From the NCBI GenBank assembly GCA_963724405.1, contig CAVRUQ010000003.1:1364001-1428000 (forward strand): DNA of 64,000 nucleotides, in the 5' to 3' direction. The stretch comes from CAVQBJ01 sp963724405 (GTDB lineage: Bacteria; Actinomycetota; Thermoleophilia; Solirubrobacterales; Solirubrobacteraceae). Made by a program: the position numbers and the translations under genes. Each line of letters begins with the position of its first letter. The first letter of the stretch is position 1. The notes beneath the pieces were generated by a model that saw only the letters and a list, made by a program, of their open reading frames with translations, was not told the origin of the DNA and made no database searches. Below, one piece after another: positions 43,806 to 52,943 of the stretch.

Positions 43806-45809
43806 ATGGCCTATTTCGTGACCGGTGCGACCGGATTCATCGGGCGTAACCTCGTCCAGCGCCTGTTGCAGCGCGATGGCGACATCTACGTGCTCGTGCG
43901 CGACGGCTCCACCGAGCGCCTCGACGCGCTCGTCGAGCGCTGGGGGCGCGAGGCCGGCGACCCCGCGGGGGTGCGGGCGCGCGTGCACGCCGTGCCGGGC
44001 GACCTACACGAGCCGCGACTCGGCGTGTCCGACGATCTCGTCGCCGAGCTCGGCGGCGAGATCGGCCACTTCTTCCACCTCGCCGCGCTGTACGACATGA
44101 CCGCGCCCGCCGATGAGAACGAGGTGCTCAACGTGCAGGGCACCCGCAACGCGGTCGAGCTGGCCAACGCACTGCAGGCCGGACGCCTGCACCTCGCATC
44201 CTCGGTCGCCGTGGCCGGCCTGCACCGGGGACTGTTCCGCGAGGACATGTTCGACGAGGGCCAGAAGCTCCCGTCGCCGTATCACCGCACGAAGTTCGAG
44301 TCCGAGCGCATCGTCCGGACCGAGGCGCAGGTGCCCTGGCGCGTATATCGCCCGGGCGTCGTCGTCGGCGACTCGCAGACCGGCGAGATGGACAAGATCG
44401 ACGGGCCGTATTACTTCTTCAAGGCCATCCAGCGCCTGCGCCACTGGCTGCCGGAGTGGGTCCCGCTCGTCGGTCCCGAGCTCGGATACACCAACCTCGT
44501 GCCCGTCGACTTCGTCGCCGCGTCGATGGACCACATCGCGCATGAGCCCGATCTCGACGGCCAGGCGTTCCATCTGACCAATCCCCGCTCGCAGCGCTCG
44601 GGGGAGGTCCTCAACGAGTTCGCGCGCGCCGCGCACGCGCCGCAGCTGGCGCTGCGGGTCGACAAGCGCATCACCGACGCGCTGCCGAAGGGGGTCATCT
44701 CGATGATCCTGCGCCTCCCGGCGCTGAGCGACGCCCGGCGCGTGTTCCTCGAGGATTTCGGCATTCCGCCGGAGATCCTCGGCCACGTCGCGCTCGTGCC
44801 GGAGTTCGACACGCGCGACACCGAGCGCGCGCTCGCCGGCTCGGCGATCGAGGTCCCGCCGCTCTCCGCCTACGCGCCGAAGCTGTGGGACTACTGGGAG
44901 CGCAACCTCGACCCGGACCTGTTCCGCGATCGCTCGCTGGAGGCGGCGATCAACGGCCGGACCGTGCTCATCACGGGCGCATCCTCGGGCATCGGCCGCG
45001 CCGCGGCCGTCAAGGTGGCCGCCGCCGGGGGGATCCCGCTGCTCGTCGCCCGCAGCGAGGACAAGCTGCGTGAGGTCCAGGAGGAGATCGAGCGCGAGGG
45101 CGGCACCGCCTACATCTACCCGGCCGACCTGTCGAGCACCGACGCCGTCGAGGAGATGATCGAGCGGGTGCTCGCCGACCATCCCGCGGTGGACATGCTC
45201 GTCAACAACGCCGGCCGCTCGATCCGCCGCTCGGTCGCGCTCAGCTACGACCGCTTCCACGACTACGAGCGCACGATGGCGCTGAACTACTTCGGCACGA
45301 TCAAGCTCATCATCGGGCTGCTGCCGCATATGCGCGAACGCGGATTCGGGCACATCGTGAACGTCTCCTCGATCGGCGTGCAGACGAACCCGCCGCGGTT
45401 CTCGGCCTACGTCGCCTCCAAGGCGGCGCTCGACGCCTTCACGCGCGTCGTCTCGAGCGAGACCGTCGGCGATGGCGTGACCTTCACGACGATCCACATG
45501 CCGCTCGTGCGCACGGCGATGATCGCGCCCACGAAGATGTACGACGCGTTCCCGGCCATCACGCCCGACGAGGCGGCCGACATGATCTGCGAGGCGCTGC
45601 GCTCCAAGCCGAAGCAGATCAACACCCGCCTGGGCACCTTCGGCGAGGTGCTCTACGCGCTCGCGCCCAAGCAGGTCGACCAGATCCTGCACATGGCCTA
45701 CAAGGTGTTCCCCGACTCGGCCGCGTCGAAGGGGCAGGAGGACCCCAACGAGAAGGCCTCGATGGAGCAGATCGCCGTCGCCAACCTCATGAAGGGCGTG
45801 CACTGGTAG
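43806..45809 (+). CDS. Two-domain fatty acyl-CoA reductase (alcohol-forming, Marinobacter FAR type)
   Basis: 667 aa. An N-terminal extended SDR (~1-370; TGATGFIG, YHRTK active-site Tyr/Lys) is fused to a C-terminal classical SDR (~380-640; TGASSGIG, NNAG, Ser/Tyr/Lys in VSSIG...YVASK). Length, order and many blocks (GEMDKIDGPYYFFKAIQRLRHWLPEWVP, SYDRFHDYERTMALNYFG-type segments, FPDSAASKG, final MKGVHW) match the Marinobacter 661-aa reductase that takes acyl-CoA to fatty alcohol and the mycobacterial acyl-CoA reductase group. Points to wax-ester or fatty-alcohol synthesis. GGAGGGA precedes ATG 43806, and a TATGCT possible -10 lies at 43772. Confidence 0.9.
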   Translation: MAYFVTGATGFIGRNLVQRLLQRDGDIYVLVRDGSTERLDALVERWGREAGDPAGVRARVHAVPGDLHEPRLGVSDDLVAELGGEIGHFFHLAALYDMTAPADENEVLNVQGTRNAVELANALQAGRLHLASSVAVAGLHRGLFREDMFDEGQKLPSPYHRTKFESERIVRTEAQVPWRVYRPGVVVGDSQTGEMDKIDGPYYFFKAIQRLRHWLPEWVPLVGPELGYTNLVPVDFVAASMDHIAHEPDLDGQAFHLTNPRSQRSGEVLNEFARAAHAPQLALRVDKRITDALPKGVISMILRLPALSDARRVFLEDFGIPPEILGHVALVPEFDTRDTERALAGSAIEVPPLSAYAPKLWDYWERNLDPDLFRDRSLEAAINGRTVLITGASSGIGRAAAVKVAAAGGIPLLVARSEDKLREVQEEIEREGGTAYIYPADLSSTDAVEEMIERVLADHPAVDMLVNNAGRSIRRSVALSYDRFHDYERTMALNYFGTIKLIIGLLPHMRERGFGHIVNVSSIGVQTNPPRFSAYVASKAALDAFTRVVSSETVGDGVTFTTIHMPLVRTAMIAPTKMYDAFPAITPDEAADMICEALRSKPKQINTRLGTFGEVLYALAPKQVDQILHMAYKVFPDSAASKGQEDPNEKASMEQIAVANLMKGVHW

Positions 45810-46671
45810 CGAGGCGCTCGAGGACGACCCCCTCGCGCACCCCGCCGGCGGCGATCCGCGCGGCGACGCCCATCGCCCGCACCGCCCGCTCGAGCAGCAT
45901 GATCCCAGCCGGCAGCAGCCGCGCTCGGCGCGGGTCGAGCTCCAGCGAGTGCGCGAGGGCCTCGCTGCGAGCGCCCGTCACCTGCTCGCGGACGAGCGTG
46001 AGCGTGTCCGCGTCGAGCACCTCGCCGATGAGCCGGTGCAGGGAGGTCGCGCTGCCGCCTACGGCGTAGGCGGCCGACACCACCGGCGCGTGCACGCCCG
46101 CGAACACCTCGTCGGCGTGGTCGGCCGCCGCCGACTGCTCGACCGGCCCGGGCGGGTCGCTGTGCAGGTACTGCTCGGTGAGCACGGCCGAGCCGATCGC
46201 CAGCGAGGCGATCCACGTGACGCCGCCCGCGCGCGTGCCGACGACGAGCTCGGTCGAGCCACCGCCGACGTCGATCACTCCGATCGGCGTCCCCGGATCG
46301 TCCGAGAGGGCGCTCGTCGCCCCGGCGAACGCGAGCCGTCCCTCCTCGTCCTCGCTCAGCAGCCGGACCGGCAGCCCCGTCGCCTCGGTCACGGCGCTGA
46401 AGAGCGCGTCGCGGTCGGCCGCGGCGCGCACGCCGGCCGTGGCGATGATGTCGATCGCCGAGGCGCCCGCGGCACGCGCGGCCTGCTCGTGCTCGACGGC
46501 CGCCTGCACGACCAGGGCGATCGCGGGCGCGCCGATCTCGCCGCGGCGGCGGACGTGGCCGAGATCCGTGAACACGCGGGTGGCGAGCACCTCACGCAGC
46601 CGCGGGCCGTCGCCCTCCGCGACGAGCAGGCGCGTCGTATTCGTCCCGATGTCGATGCACGCGAGCCGCAT
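45787..46671 (-). CDS. Exopolyphosphatase / pppGpp phosphatase family (Ppx/GppA)
   Basis: 294 aa, the short single-module form common in actinobacteria. ASKHA-fold phosphate motifs: IDIGTNTTRLLVAE near the N-terminus, catalytic Glu in SEDEEGRLAF, and IDVGGGSTELVVG. Hydrolyses polyphosphate or guanosine pentaphosphate. Its end overlaps the FAR gene's end by 23 bp on the opposite strand. Confidence 0.9.
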   Translation of the reverse strand: MRLACIDIGTNTTRLLVAEGDGPRLREVLATRVFTDLGHVRRRGEIGAPAIALVVQAAVEHEQAARAAGASAIDIIATAGVRAAADRDALFSAVTEATGLPVRLLSEDEEGRLAFAGATSALSDDPGTPIGVIDVGGGSTELVVGTRAGGVTWIASLAIGSAVLTEQYLHSDPPGPVEQSAAADHADEVFAGVHAPVVSAAYAVGGSATSLHRLIGEVLDADTLTLVREQVTGARSEALAHSLELDPRRARLLPAGIMLLERAVRAMGVAARIAAGGVREGVVLERLATSARPS

Positions 46672-46710
46672 GGTGCTTCGGCGCCCTCGGGCGCCGAAGC
46701 CGATCTTGTC

Positions 46711-47766
46711 ATGATCTGGGCGATGCGGCACAGCGGATCCGACGTGCGACGGTCGGTGACCGTCGAAAACACCTCGCCACCCGCGCCCCTCAGCGCGCCG
46801 GCCACCGATGCGCCCGCGGCGATCGAGGTGCGCGACCTGCGCAAGCGCTACGGCGACTTCGAGGCGGTGCGCGGGATCGACTTCCGGGTGCGGCCGGGAG
46901 AGATCTTCGGCCTGCTCGGGCCCAACGGCGCCGGTAAGACGACGACCGTCGAGATCCTCGAGGGCTACCGGGACCGCTCGGCCGGCGAGGTTTCCGTGCT
47001 GGGCTTCGACCCGCAGGACCGTCCGCGGGCGCTGCGCGAACGGGTCGGCATCGTGCTGCAGAGCACCGGCCTGTATCCGCACATCACGGTGCGCGAGGCG
47101 CTCGGCCACTTCGCCGGCTTCTACCCGCACCCCCGCTCGGTCGACGAGGTGCTCGCTCTCTCGGGTCTGCAGGAGAAGGCCGACGAGCGCGCGCGCCGCC
47201 TCTCCGGCGGACAGCTGCGGCGGCTGGACTTCGCGCTCGCACTCATCGGCGACCCCGACCTGATCTTCCTCGACGAGCCCACGACCGGGTTCGACCCGGC
47301 CGCGCGCCGCACCGCCTGGGACACCGTGCGCGCGCTGCGCGACCTCGGCAAGACGGTGCTGCTGACGACGCACTACCTCGACGAGGCGCAGGCGCTCGCC
47401 GACCGCGTGGCCATCATCAAGGACGGTCGCATCCTCGCCGAGGGCTCGCCGGCGGAGCTCGGCGTCGACGGCGCGGCGACGTACCGCATCAGCTGGCGCG
47501 ACGCGCTCGGCGAGCGGCACGAGCGCGAGATCGACGACCCGACCGCGTTCCTGCACGAGCTCACCGGCGAGGCGCTCGCGCGCGACGACCGCGTGCGCGA
47601 CCTCGTCGTCGTGCGGCCGAGCCTCGAGGACGTCTACCTCCAGTTGACGGCGGACAGCCCGCCCGACGGCGCCCCCGTTCAGGGCGAGGGCGAGGGCGAC
47701 GCGCCGGCCGGCGGCCGGCGCCGGCGCGGGGCGCGCGGCCGCCGTCGCGAGGGGGCGCCGCGATGA
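46711..47766 (+). CDS. ABC exporter ATP-binding protein (DrrA-like, second system)
   Basis: Up to 351 aa. Walker A GPNGAGKTT, VLQSTGLYPH Q-loop, LSGGQLRR signature, Walker B IFLDEPTTGFDPAAR, TTHYLDEA, and a C-terminal domain ending in a Gly/Arg-rich tail. Paralogous to the ATPase at 15395. The start is unclear: ATG 46711, ATG 46723 or GTG 46756. An inverted repeat (46747-46765) just before GTG 46756 favours considering the last. Overlaps the permease gene by 4 bp. Confidence 0.9.
   Translation: MIWAMRHSGSDVRRSVTVENTSPPAPLSAPATDAPAAIEVRDLRKRYGDFEAVRGIDFRVRPGEIFGLLGPNGAGKTTTVEILEGYRDRSAGEVSVLGFDPQDRPRALRERVGIVLQSTGLYPHITVREALGHFAGFYPHPRSVDEVLALSGLQEKADERARRLSGGQLRRLDFALALIGDPDLIFLDEPTTGFDPAARRTAWDTVRALRDLGKTVLLTTHYLDEAQALADRVAIIKDGRILAEGSPAELGVDGAATYRISWRDALGERHEREIDDPTAFLHELTGEALARDDRVRDLVVVRPSLEDVYLQLTADSPPDGAPVQGEGEGDAPAGGRRRRGARGRRREGAPR
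46747..46765. promoter_or_regulatory. 19-bp inverted repeat at the start of the second ABC exporter
   Basis: CGACGGTC and GACCGTCG are perfect 8-bp arms around GGT. It is an operator candidate if translation begins at GTG 46756 or transcription begins close by; if ATG 46711 is the real start it lies inside the coding region. Confidence 0.35.
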
Positions 47767-48509
47767 GCACCGGGACGCTCGTGTGGCGCCAGTACCGGCT
47801 CGAGCGGCGCCTGTTCTGGCGCAATCCGAGCGCGGCGTTCTTCAACTTCGCGCTGCCGCTCATCTTCCTGTTCCTGTTCGGCGCGGTGTTCCACAACAAC
47901 CAGTCCGAGCTGAACGTGATCGTGCCCGGGATCGCGGGGATGGCGCTCCTGTCGACCACGTTCACGGCGCTCGCCTACAACATGACGCTCCTGCGCGAAC
48001 AGGGCGTGCTCAAGCGCATGCGCGGGACGCCTCTGCCCGGAGGCGTGTACCTGAGCGGGCTCGGCCTCAACGCGCTCACGAACGCCGCCATCCAGCTGAC
48101 CGTGATCATTCTGGCCGGCCGGTTGTTCTTCGGCCTGCCCTGGCCACGCGACTGGCTCGAGCTGCTCGTGTTCGCGTCGGTGAGCGTTGTCTGCTTCGCC
48201 GCGCTCGGCGTCGCGCTCGCGCACGTGATCCCGAACTTCGAGTCCGCCACGGCGTACGTGAACGCCATCTTCCTGCCCGTGATCCTCATCTCGGGCGTCT
48301 TCTACGACGTGAAGAACACGCCCACGTTCCTGCGCGACGTCGCCTCCGCGCTGCCGCTGAAGAACGCGATCGACGGCCTCACGGGGGCGCTCGTCAACGG
48401 TCACGGCCTCGGCTACTACGGGTCCTCGCTCGCCGTGATCGCGCTGTGGGCGGCGTTCGCCGTGGTGCTCGCCGTGCGCGGCTTCTCCTGGGAGCAGTCG
48501 CGTACGTGA
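47763..48509 (+). CDS. ABC-2 type permease (DrrB-like, second system)
   Basis: 248 aa, six TM segments. Shares with the first permease the N-terminal RLFWRNP motif, the coupling loop GVLKRMRGTPLP and the SGVFYDVKNTPTFL late loop. ATG overlaps the ATPase stop; its own stop overlaps the GTG of the metallo-hydrolase gene, giving a three- or four-gene operon. Confidence 0.92.
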   Translation: MSTGTLVWRQYRLERRLFWRNPSAAFFNFALPLIFLFLFGAVFHNNQSELNVIVPGIAGMALLSTTFTALAYNMTLLREQGVLKRMRGTPLPGGVYLSGLGLNALTNAAIQLTVIILAGRLFFGLPWPRDWLELLVFASVSVVCFAALGVALAHVIPNFESATAYVNAIFLPVILISGVFYDVKNTPTFLRDVASALPLKNAIDGLTGALVNGHGLGYYGSSLAVIALWAAFAVVLAVRGFSWEQSRT

Positions 48510-49174
48510 AGCGGCTGGCCGAGGACGTCTTCCAGCTGCATGGCCGCCCGCCGAACGCGATCAACGTGTTCCTCGTCGGCGACGTGATCGTCGACGCGGG
48601 CACGCGCCATGCCGCCCGGCGGATCCTGCGCCAGGTGCGCGGCCGCGCCGTGAGCGCGCACCTGCTCACCCACGTGCACCCCGATCACCAGGGCTCCACC
48701 CACGAGCTGTGCGAGACCCTCGCGATCCCGTTGTGGTGCGGCGAGCCGGACGCCCCGGCGGCCGAGGACCCCGCGCTCATGCGCGGCGGCCGGCCGCGCT
48801 CGCGTCGCGACCGTCTCGTCGACCGCGTCTGCACCGGGCCCGGCCACCCGGTCGCGCGCCGGTTGCACGAGGGCGACGAGGTGGCCGGCTTCACCGTCCT
48901 GCACACGCCCGGCCACACGATCGGCCACATCGTCCTCTGGCGGGCCTCCGATCGCGTGCTGATCGCCGGCGACGTGCTGAACGGGATGCGCCTCGCCACC
49001 GGCCGGCCGGGCCTGCACGAGCCGCCGGTTTCGTTCAGCGCCGACCCGTCACGCAACCGCGAGTCCGCGCGCCGCCTCGCCGACCTGCGCCCGACGCTCA
49101 TCTGCTTCGGGCACGGCCCGGCCCTGCGCGATCCCGACGCGCTGAGCGCCTTCGCCGCCGGGCTGCCCGGGTAG
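48506..49174 (+). CDS. Metallo-beta-lactamase-fold hydrolase
   Basis: 222 aa. The canonical HxHxDH motif is THVHPDHQGS, with later metal ligands His in TPGHTIGH, Asp in IAGDVLNG and His in CFGHGPAL: a glyoxalase II/quinolone-response type of site. GTG 48506 overlaps the permease stop. Hydrolysis of a thioester or lactone is plausible; next to an exporter and a thioesterase-like gene it may act on an exported or acylated compound. Confidence 0.88.
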   Translation: MKRLAEDVFQLHGRPPNAINVFLVGDVIVDAGTRHAARRILRQVRGRAVSAHLLTHVHPDHQGSTHELCETLAIPLWCGEPDAPAAEDPALMRGGRPRSRRDRLVDRVCTGPGHPVARRLHEGDEVAGFTVLHTPGHTIGHIVLWRASDRVLIAGDVLNGMRLATGRPGLHEPPVSFSADPSRNRESARRLADLRPTLICFGHGPALRDPDALSAFAAGLPG

Positions 49175-49179
49175 TCGCG

Positions 49180-49974
49180 ATGGCCGAGCACGTCTTCGCC
49201 GCCGACGGCCCCGGACGGTTCGTTCCCACCGCGCTCGGGCGGGGCCCGTGGGATCCGCGCGCGCTCCACGGCGGCGCCCCGTCGAGCCTGCTGGCCGGCG
49301 TGCTCGAGGAGATGGACGCCGGCGCGGACCTGCCGATCGCGCGCCTCTCGTTCGACTTCCTGCGTCCGGTGCCGATCGCGCCGCTCGACGTGTCGAGGCG
49401 CGTCGTGCGCGCCGGCCGCCGGGTCGTCGAGCTGGCCGCCGAGCTGCGCGCCGGCGACGCGCTCGTCTGCACGGCGAGCGCTCTGCGCGTCGCGGCGGCC
49501 GCGGCGCTCGAACCCGGCGAGGGCGTCACGGCGAGCGAGCCGGCGCTCCCGGGCCCCGAGCGGGGCGAGCCGCGCTCGTTCACGCTGGACGACTCGGGGG
49601 CGGCCGGATTCGCGACGACGATGGACATGCGCTGGCTCGAGGGCGAGCTGTCGCCCGGCCCGGCCACGCTGTGGATGCGCATGGGACCGGAGCTGATCGC
49701 CGGTGCGCCGACGACGCCGCTGCAGCGACTCGTGGCCACGGCCGACTTCGGCAACGGCGTCGCCGCTCCCGTGCCCTGGTCGGGCTTCCGCTTCATCAAC
49801 GCCGATCTGACGATCTACCTGCACCGCCCGCCCCGCGGCGAGTGGATCGGGATGCGCTCGCAGACCCACCTCGGCGACGGCGGGTCGGCGCTGTCCGAGA
49901 GTCGCCTCTACGACGAGGCCGGGCCCGTCGGACGCGCGCTGCAGGCGCTGGTCCTCGAGCGGCGGCAGGACTGA
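49180..49974 (+). CDS. Acyl-CoA thioesterase-like double hotdog protein
   Basis: 264 aa. Two hotdog halves: the N-terminal one with HGGAPSSLLAGVLEEM and RLSFDFLRPVPIAPLDV, the C-terminal one with PWSGFRFINADLTIYLHRPPRGEWIGMRSQTHLGDGGSALSESRLYDEAGPVGRALQALVL-type sequence, as in TesB-like acyl-CoA thioesterases. Five bp after the metallo-hydrolase stop. The usual TesB Asp/Gln/Thr triad is only partly recognisable. Confidence 0.8.
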   Translation: MAEHVFAADGPGRFVPTALGRGPWDPRALHGGAPSSLLAGVLEEMDAGADLPIARLSFDFLRPVPIAPLDVSRRVVRAGRRVVELAAELRAGDALVCTASALRVAAAAALEPGEGVTASEPALPGPERGEPRSFTLDDSGAAGFATTMDMRWLEGELSPGPATLWMRMGPELIAGAPTTPLQRLVATADFGNGVAAPVPWSGFRFINADLTIYLHRPPRGEWIGMRSQTHLGDGGSALSESRLYDEAGPVGRALQALVLERRQD

Positions 49975-49988
49975 GCGCCGGCGCTCAG
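49971..49988. terminator. Perfect 18-bp palindrome containing both convergent stop codons
   Basis: CTGAGCGCC followed directly by GGCGCTCAG. The plus-strand TGA (49972-49974) ends the thioesterase-like gene and the minus-strand TGA (49985-49987) ends the last mce gene, so one palindrome serves both genes' 3' ends. Confidence 0.5.
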
Positions 49989-51496
49989 TTCGCCGGCGCG
50001 AGCACGTGCGGGAACGTGCTCGACAGGCCGGCGAAGGACAGCGGCGCCGAGCCCACGCAGGGCGGCGCCGGGACGTTGCCGTTGGAGCCCGTGCCGACCA
50101 TGCCCAGGACCGTGATGAGGTCGAGCGTTCTCTGCGACACGCTCGAGTTCGGCGGCCCGCTGACGCCCGGCGTCGGGTTCGAGCAGGTGGCGGGGTCCAG
50201 CGTCGGCAGGCCGGTGGCGAGCTGGTTGAAGGCCCCGGGCGCGGTGTAGCCGTTCGCGCGGCTGAAGCCGTAGGGCTGGCCGGACTGGAGCGCGAAGCTC
50301 GACGGGTTGGCCGGGCCGAGCAGAGCGCGGGCGAAGTGCAACGACGCGGTGCTCGACGAGTTGATCTCGACCAGGTTCGTGCTCTGCTGCGACGCCGCCG
50401 CGCTGTTGGCCAGGAACGCCTGCAGCTCGGGCCGGTACAGCTCGGCGTAGGCGATCAGCGGGATGAGGTTGCGCAGCACCGGACTGAGCGCGCCGAGGAG
50501 CGGACGCAGCTGCGCGAGCACGTCGTCGAGGGCGGGCAATCCGGCCTTCGACGCGGTCGTGAGCGGACCGAGCCCGACGAGCAGGTGCTCGAGGCTCGGC
50601 GACAACGTCTGGAGGTTGCGCAGCACCGGGGTCAGCGCGACCTCGGCCGGGGCGAGCTCTCTCAGCAGCGGCGAGGTGTTCGCCGCGAACTGGTCGAGCC
50701 GGCGGAAGGCGGCCTGGGAGCGCGTCTCGAACGTCGGCAGCAGCGTGAACGCCGTGGCCAGCTCATTGCTGGCGGCCGCGATGGCGCCGAACGTCGCGTT
50801 CGACGTCGTGACGAGGTCGCGCAGCTGGTTCTCGCGCTCCGCGAGCGCGTCGAACACGATCCCGGTGTTCCGCACGAGCGCGCCGACGGCGCCGTTCTGG
50901 CTCTGGAGCGTCGCGGTCACCTGCTCGAGGTCGTTGACGAACGGGTCGAGCTCCCCCAGCGCGGCGTTCAGCGCCGGGCCCTGTCCATGAACGCCGGCCG
51001 CCTGGGCGATGAACCAGGTCTGGAACGCCGCGCGCGTCTTCGGGTCGAACGTGCGGTAGATCTCGTCCAGCTGGACACTCTCGGCCACCCGTCCCGCGCC
51101 GAGCGTGCCGCCATCGGGAATCGCCGGCGCGCTGCGGCTTCCCGGCGTGATGGCCACGAACGTCTCCCCGAGCAGCGTCTTGGCCCGCAGGATCGCACGC
51201 GCGTCGGCATGCACCGGGGCGTAGCGCGGCTGCATCTGGATCGTGGCGACGGTCTGACCCTGCGGGGTCGGGTTGAGCCCGACGACCGTCCCCACCGTCA
51301 CGCCGCTGATGCGCACGTCGGCCTGCTGCGCGAGCTGGTTGGACTGCGGGAAGACGATGTTGAAGCGGTAGCCCTTGGCCTCGAGCGGGACCGAGCCGCC
51401 GAAGGAGATCCACAGGAACAGCAGCAGCCCGAAGCAGGACAGGCTGAAGATCGCGATCACCGCGAGACGGCCGACGGACGGGGCGAGCTTCTGCAT
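49985..51496 (-). CDS. Mce/MlaD-domain protein (sixth gene of mce cluster)
   Basis: 503 aa. One N-terminal TM (residues ~9-33), an MlaD/Mce beta-barrel (~38-118; FNIVFPQSNQLAQQADVRISGVTVGTV, GETFVAITPG) and a long helical region that in homologues forms a periplasm-spanning needle, then a flexible Pro/Asn/Ser-rich tail. Mce proteins form hexamers that move hydrophobic lipids across the envelope. Last gene of the six; 3 bp from the preceding one. Confidence 0.9.
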   Translation of the reverse strand: MQKLAPSVGRLAVIAIFSLSCFGLLLFLWISFGGSVPLEAKGYRFNIVFPQSNQLAQQADVRISGVTVGTVVGLNPTPQGQTVATIQMQPRYAPVHADARAILRAKTLLGETFVAITPGSRSAPAIPDGGTLGAGRVAESVQLDEIYRTFDPKTRAAFQTWFIAQAAGVHGQGPALNAALGELDPFVNDLEQVTATLQSQNGAVGALVRNTGIVFDALAERENQLRDLVTTSNATFGAIAAASNELATAFTLLPTFETRSQAAFRRLDQFAANTSPLLRELAPAEVALTPVLRNLQTLSPSLEHLLVGLGPLTTASKAGLPALDDVLAQLRPLLGALSPVLRNLIPLIAYAELYRPELQAFLANSAAASQQSTNLVEINSSSTASLHFARALLGPANPSSFALQSGQPYGFSRANGYTAPGAFNQLATGLPTLDPATCSNPTPGVSGPPNSSVSQRTLDLITVLGMVGTGSNGNVPAPPCVGSAPLSFAGLSSTFPHVLAPAN

Positions 51497-51499
51497 GCC

Positions 51500-52936
51500 T
51501 CAGCGCCTCCGCCCGAACCGCGTCGAGTTGAACGCGCCGCTCGCCGCGCGCACCGTGGCGCTCGGGGGGCGCGCGGAGAGCGCGAGGCCCGGGTTTCCGC
51601 CAAAGGTCGGATCGGTGCACGGGAGGTTCAGCTGCTCGAGGACGACGCCGGCGGTCGGATTGATCTGGCCGGTGCCACAGTCCGTTTGCAGGCTGCCCGA
51701 CGCGAGGACGACCTCGGTGCGCAGCATCGCGCCGCCGGCGTCCCCGACGCTCAGCGCGCTGTTGATGTTGTGGTTGGCCCACGGCAGGTAGAACAGGTAG
51801 CCGGGGTTCGTGTTCGAGCCGGTGTTGTAGGCGAGCTCGTTGAAGAACTTGTTCAACACGCCGAAGGCCGAGGTCAGGCTCGGAGTCGCGGCGACGAGCG
51901 ACTTGGCCGCCGGCACGAGCGGCGCCACCGTCGGCTGTGCGGCGACCACGAACGGCCGGATCTCGTTCTGGATCACCGGGGTCGTCGTCTTGAACAGGGC
52001 CTGCCCGGCGACCGACGCCGGCCCGAGCGCCCGGGCGGTCGGCAGCAGCTGCCCGAGCGCGCTGTGAGAGAGGTTCGCGGTCGTCGTCAGCTTGCCGAGC
52101 GTGCTGTCGATCTGGCTGAGCGCGCCGGGCAGCTTCGCCACGGTCGCGGACACGTTCGCGTTCTCCCGGGCAAAGGTGCCGAACACGGCGTTCGACGCGC
52201 GCACGAGGTTGGACAGCTCCGCGTCGCGGGTTCCGATCGCGGCGGTGAGGATGGCCAGGTTGTGCGTGACGCGCATGATGCTGTTGCGCCGCGAGACGAG
52301 CGCTCGCGCGATCAGCTCGAAATCGCGCGTGGTGGGGTCGAAACGGCGCAGGGCGGCCGACAGCTCGATCCCCCGGCCGGCGAGCGCCGGTCCGGCGGAG
52401 CCGATCAGCTCCTGCAGGTAGGAGCGCGTGTCGGCGTCCAGGGCGGCGAGCAGCTCGTCGAGGTTGGCGTCGGCGGCGGTCTGGGACACCGGCAGCGTGC
52501 CGCCGCTCGGCAGGACGCCGGCGGCCGCGGTGCCCTTGTTGACCTCGACCGTCATGTCCTTCAGCTGTGACTTCGGGCGCAGGAGCATCGTCGCGTCGCG
52601 GTAGATCGGCGCGAACCGCTGCTCGATCTGCATCGACACGACGGCGACGCCGTTGTGCAGGTCGACGCCCGAGATGATCCCCACCTTCACCCCGGCGATC
52701 GTCACCGCCTGGCCCTGGCCGGGCGTCACCGCCTGCGCGGTCTGGAAGTCGGCGTTGACCGTGTAGTAGCTCGTGCCGATGAACGGCACCCAGCCCGGGA
52801 GCGTCAGGCCCTCCTGCGCGAGGATGTACCCGCCGACGAGCGCGGCGATGATGATCAGCGACACAACCGCCGTGAACGCCCCGGCGCCGCGGCGGATCTG
52901 GTCGGCGACGGTGCGCCCGGGGGTGGCCTCGGTCAT
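51500..52936 (-). CDS. Mce/MlaD-domain protein (fifth gene of mce cluster)
   Basis: 478 aa. N-terminal TM (VVSLIIIAALVGGYILA), Mce domain (~50-130; VNADFQTAQAVTPGQGQAVTIAGVKVGII, KDMTVEVNKG) and a helical Mce-C region with repeated heptad-like Leu/Ala. The C-terminal tail has two Cys (LPCTDPTFGGN; QTDCGTG). ATG 52936 chosen; ATG 52972 would overlap the preceding gene by 29 bp. Confidence 0.9.
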   Translation of the reverse strand: MTEATPGRTVADQIRRGAGAFTAVVSLIIIAALVGGYILAQEGLTLPGWVPFIGTSYYTVNADFQTAQAVTPGQGQAVTIAGVKVGIISGVDLHNGVAVVSMQIEQRFAPIYRDATMLLRPKSQLKDMTVEVNKGTAAAGVLPSGGTLPVSQTAADANLDELLAALDADTRSYLQELIGSAGPALAGRGIELSAALRRFDPTTRDFELIARALVSRRNSIMRVTHNLAILTAAIGTRDAELSNLVRASNAVFGTFARENANVSATVAKLPGALSQIDSTLGKLTTTANLSHSALGQLLPTARALGPASVAGQALFKTTTPVIQNEIRPFVVAAQPTVAPLVPAAKSLVAATPSLTSAFGVLNKFFNELAYNTGSNTNPGYLFYLPWANHNINSALSVGDAGGAMLRTEVVLASGSLQTDCGTGQINPTAGVVLEQLNLPCTDPTFGGNPGLALSARPPSATVRAASGAFNSTRFGRRR

Positions 52937-52943
52937 CGCCGCC

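Noticed and set aside
46721..46730. Sigma-70 promoter for the second exporter starting with TTGTCA at 46706
   Set aside because: No acceptable -10 at 16-18 bp spacing.
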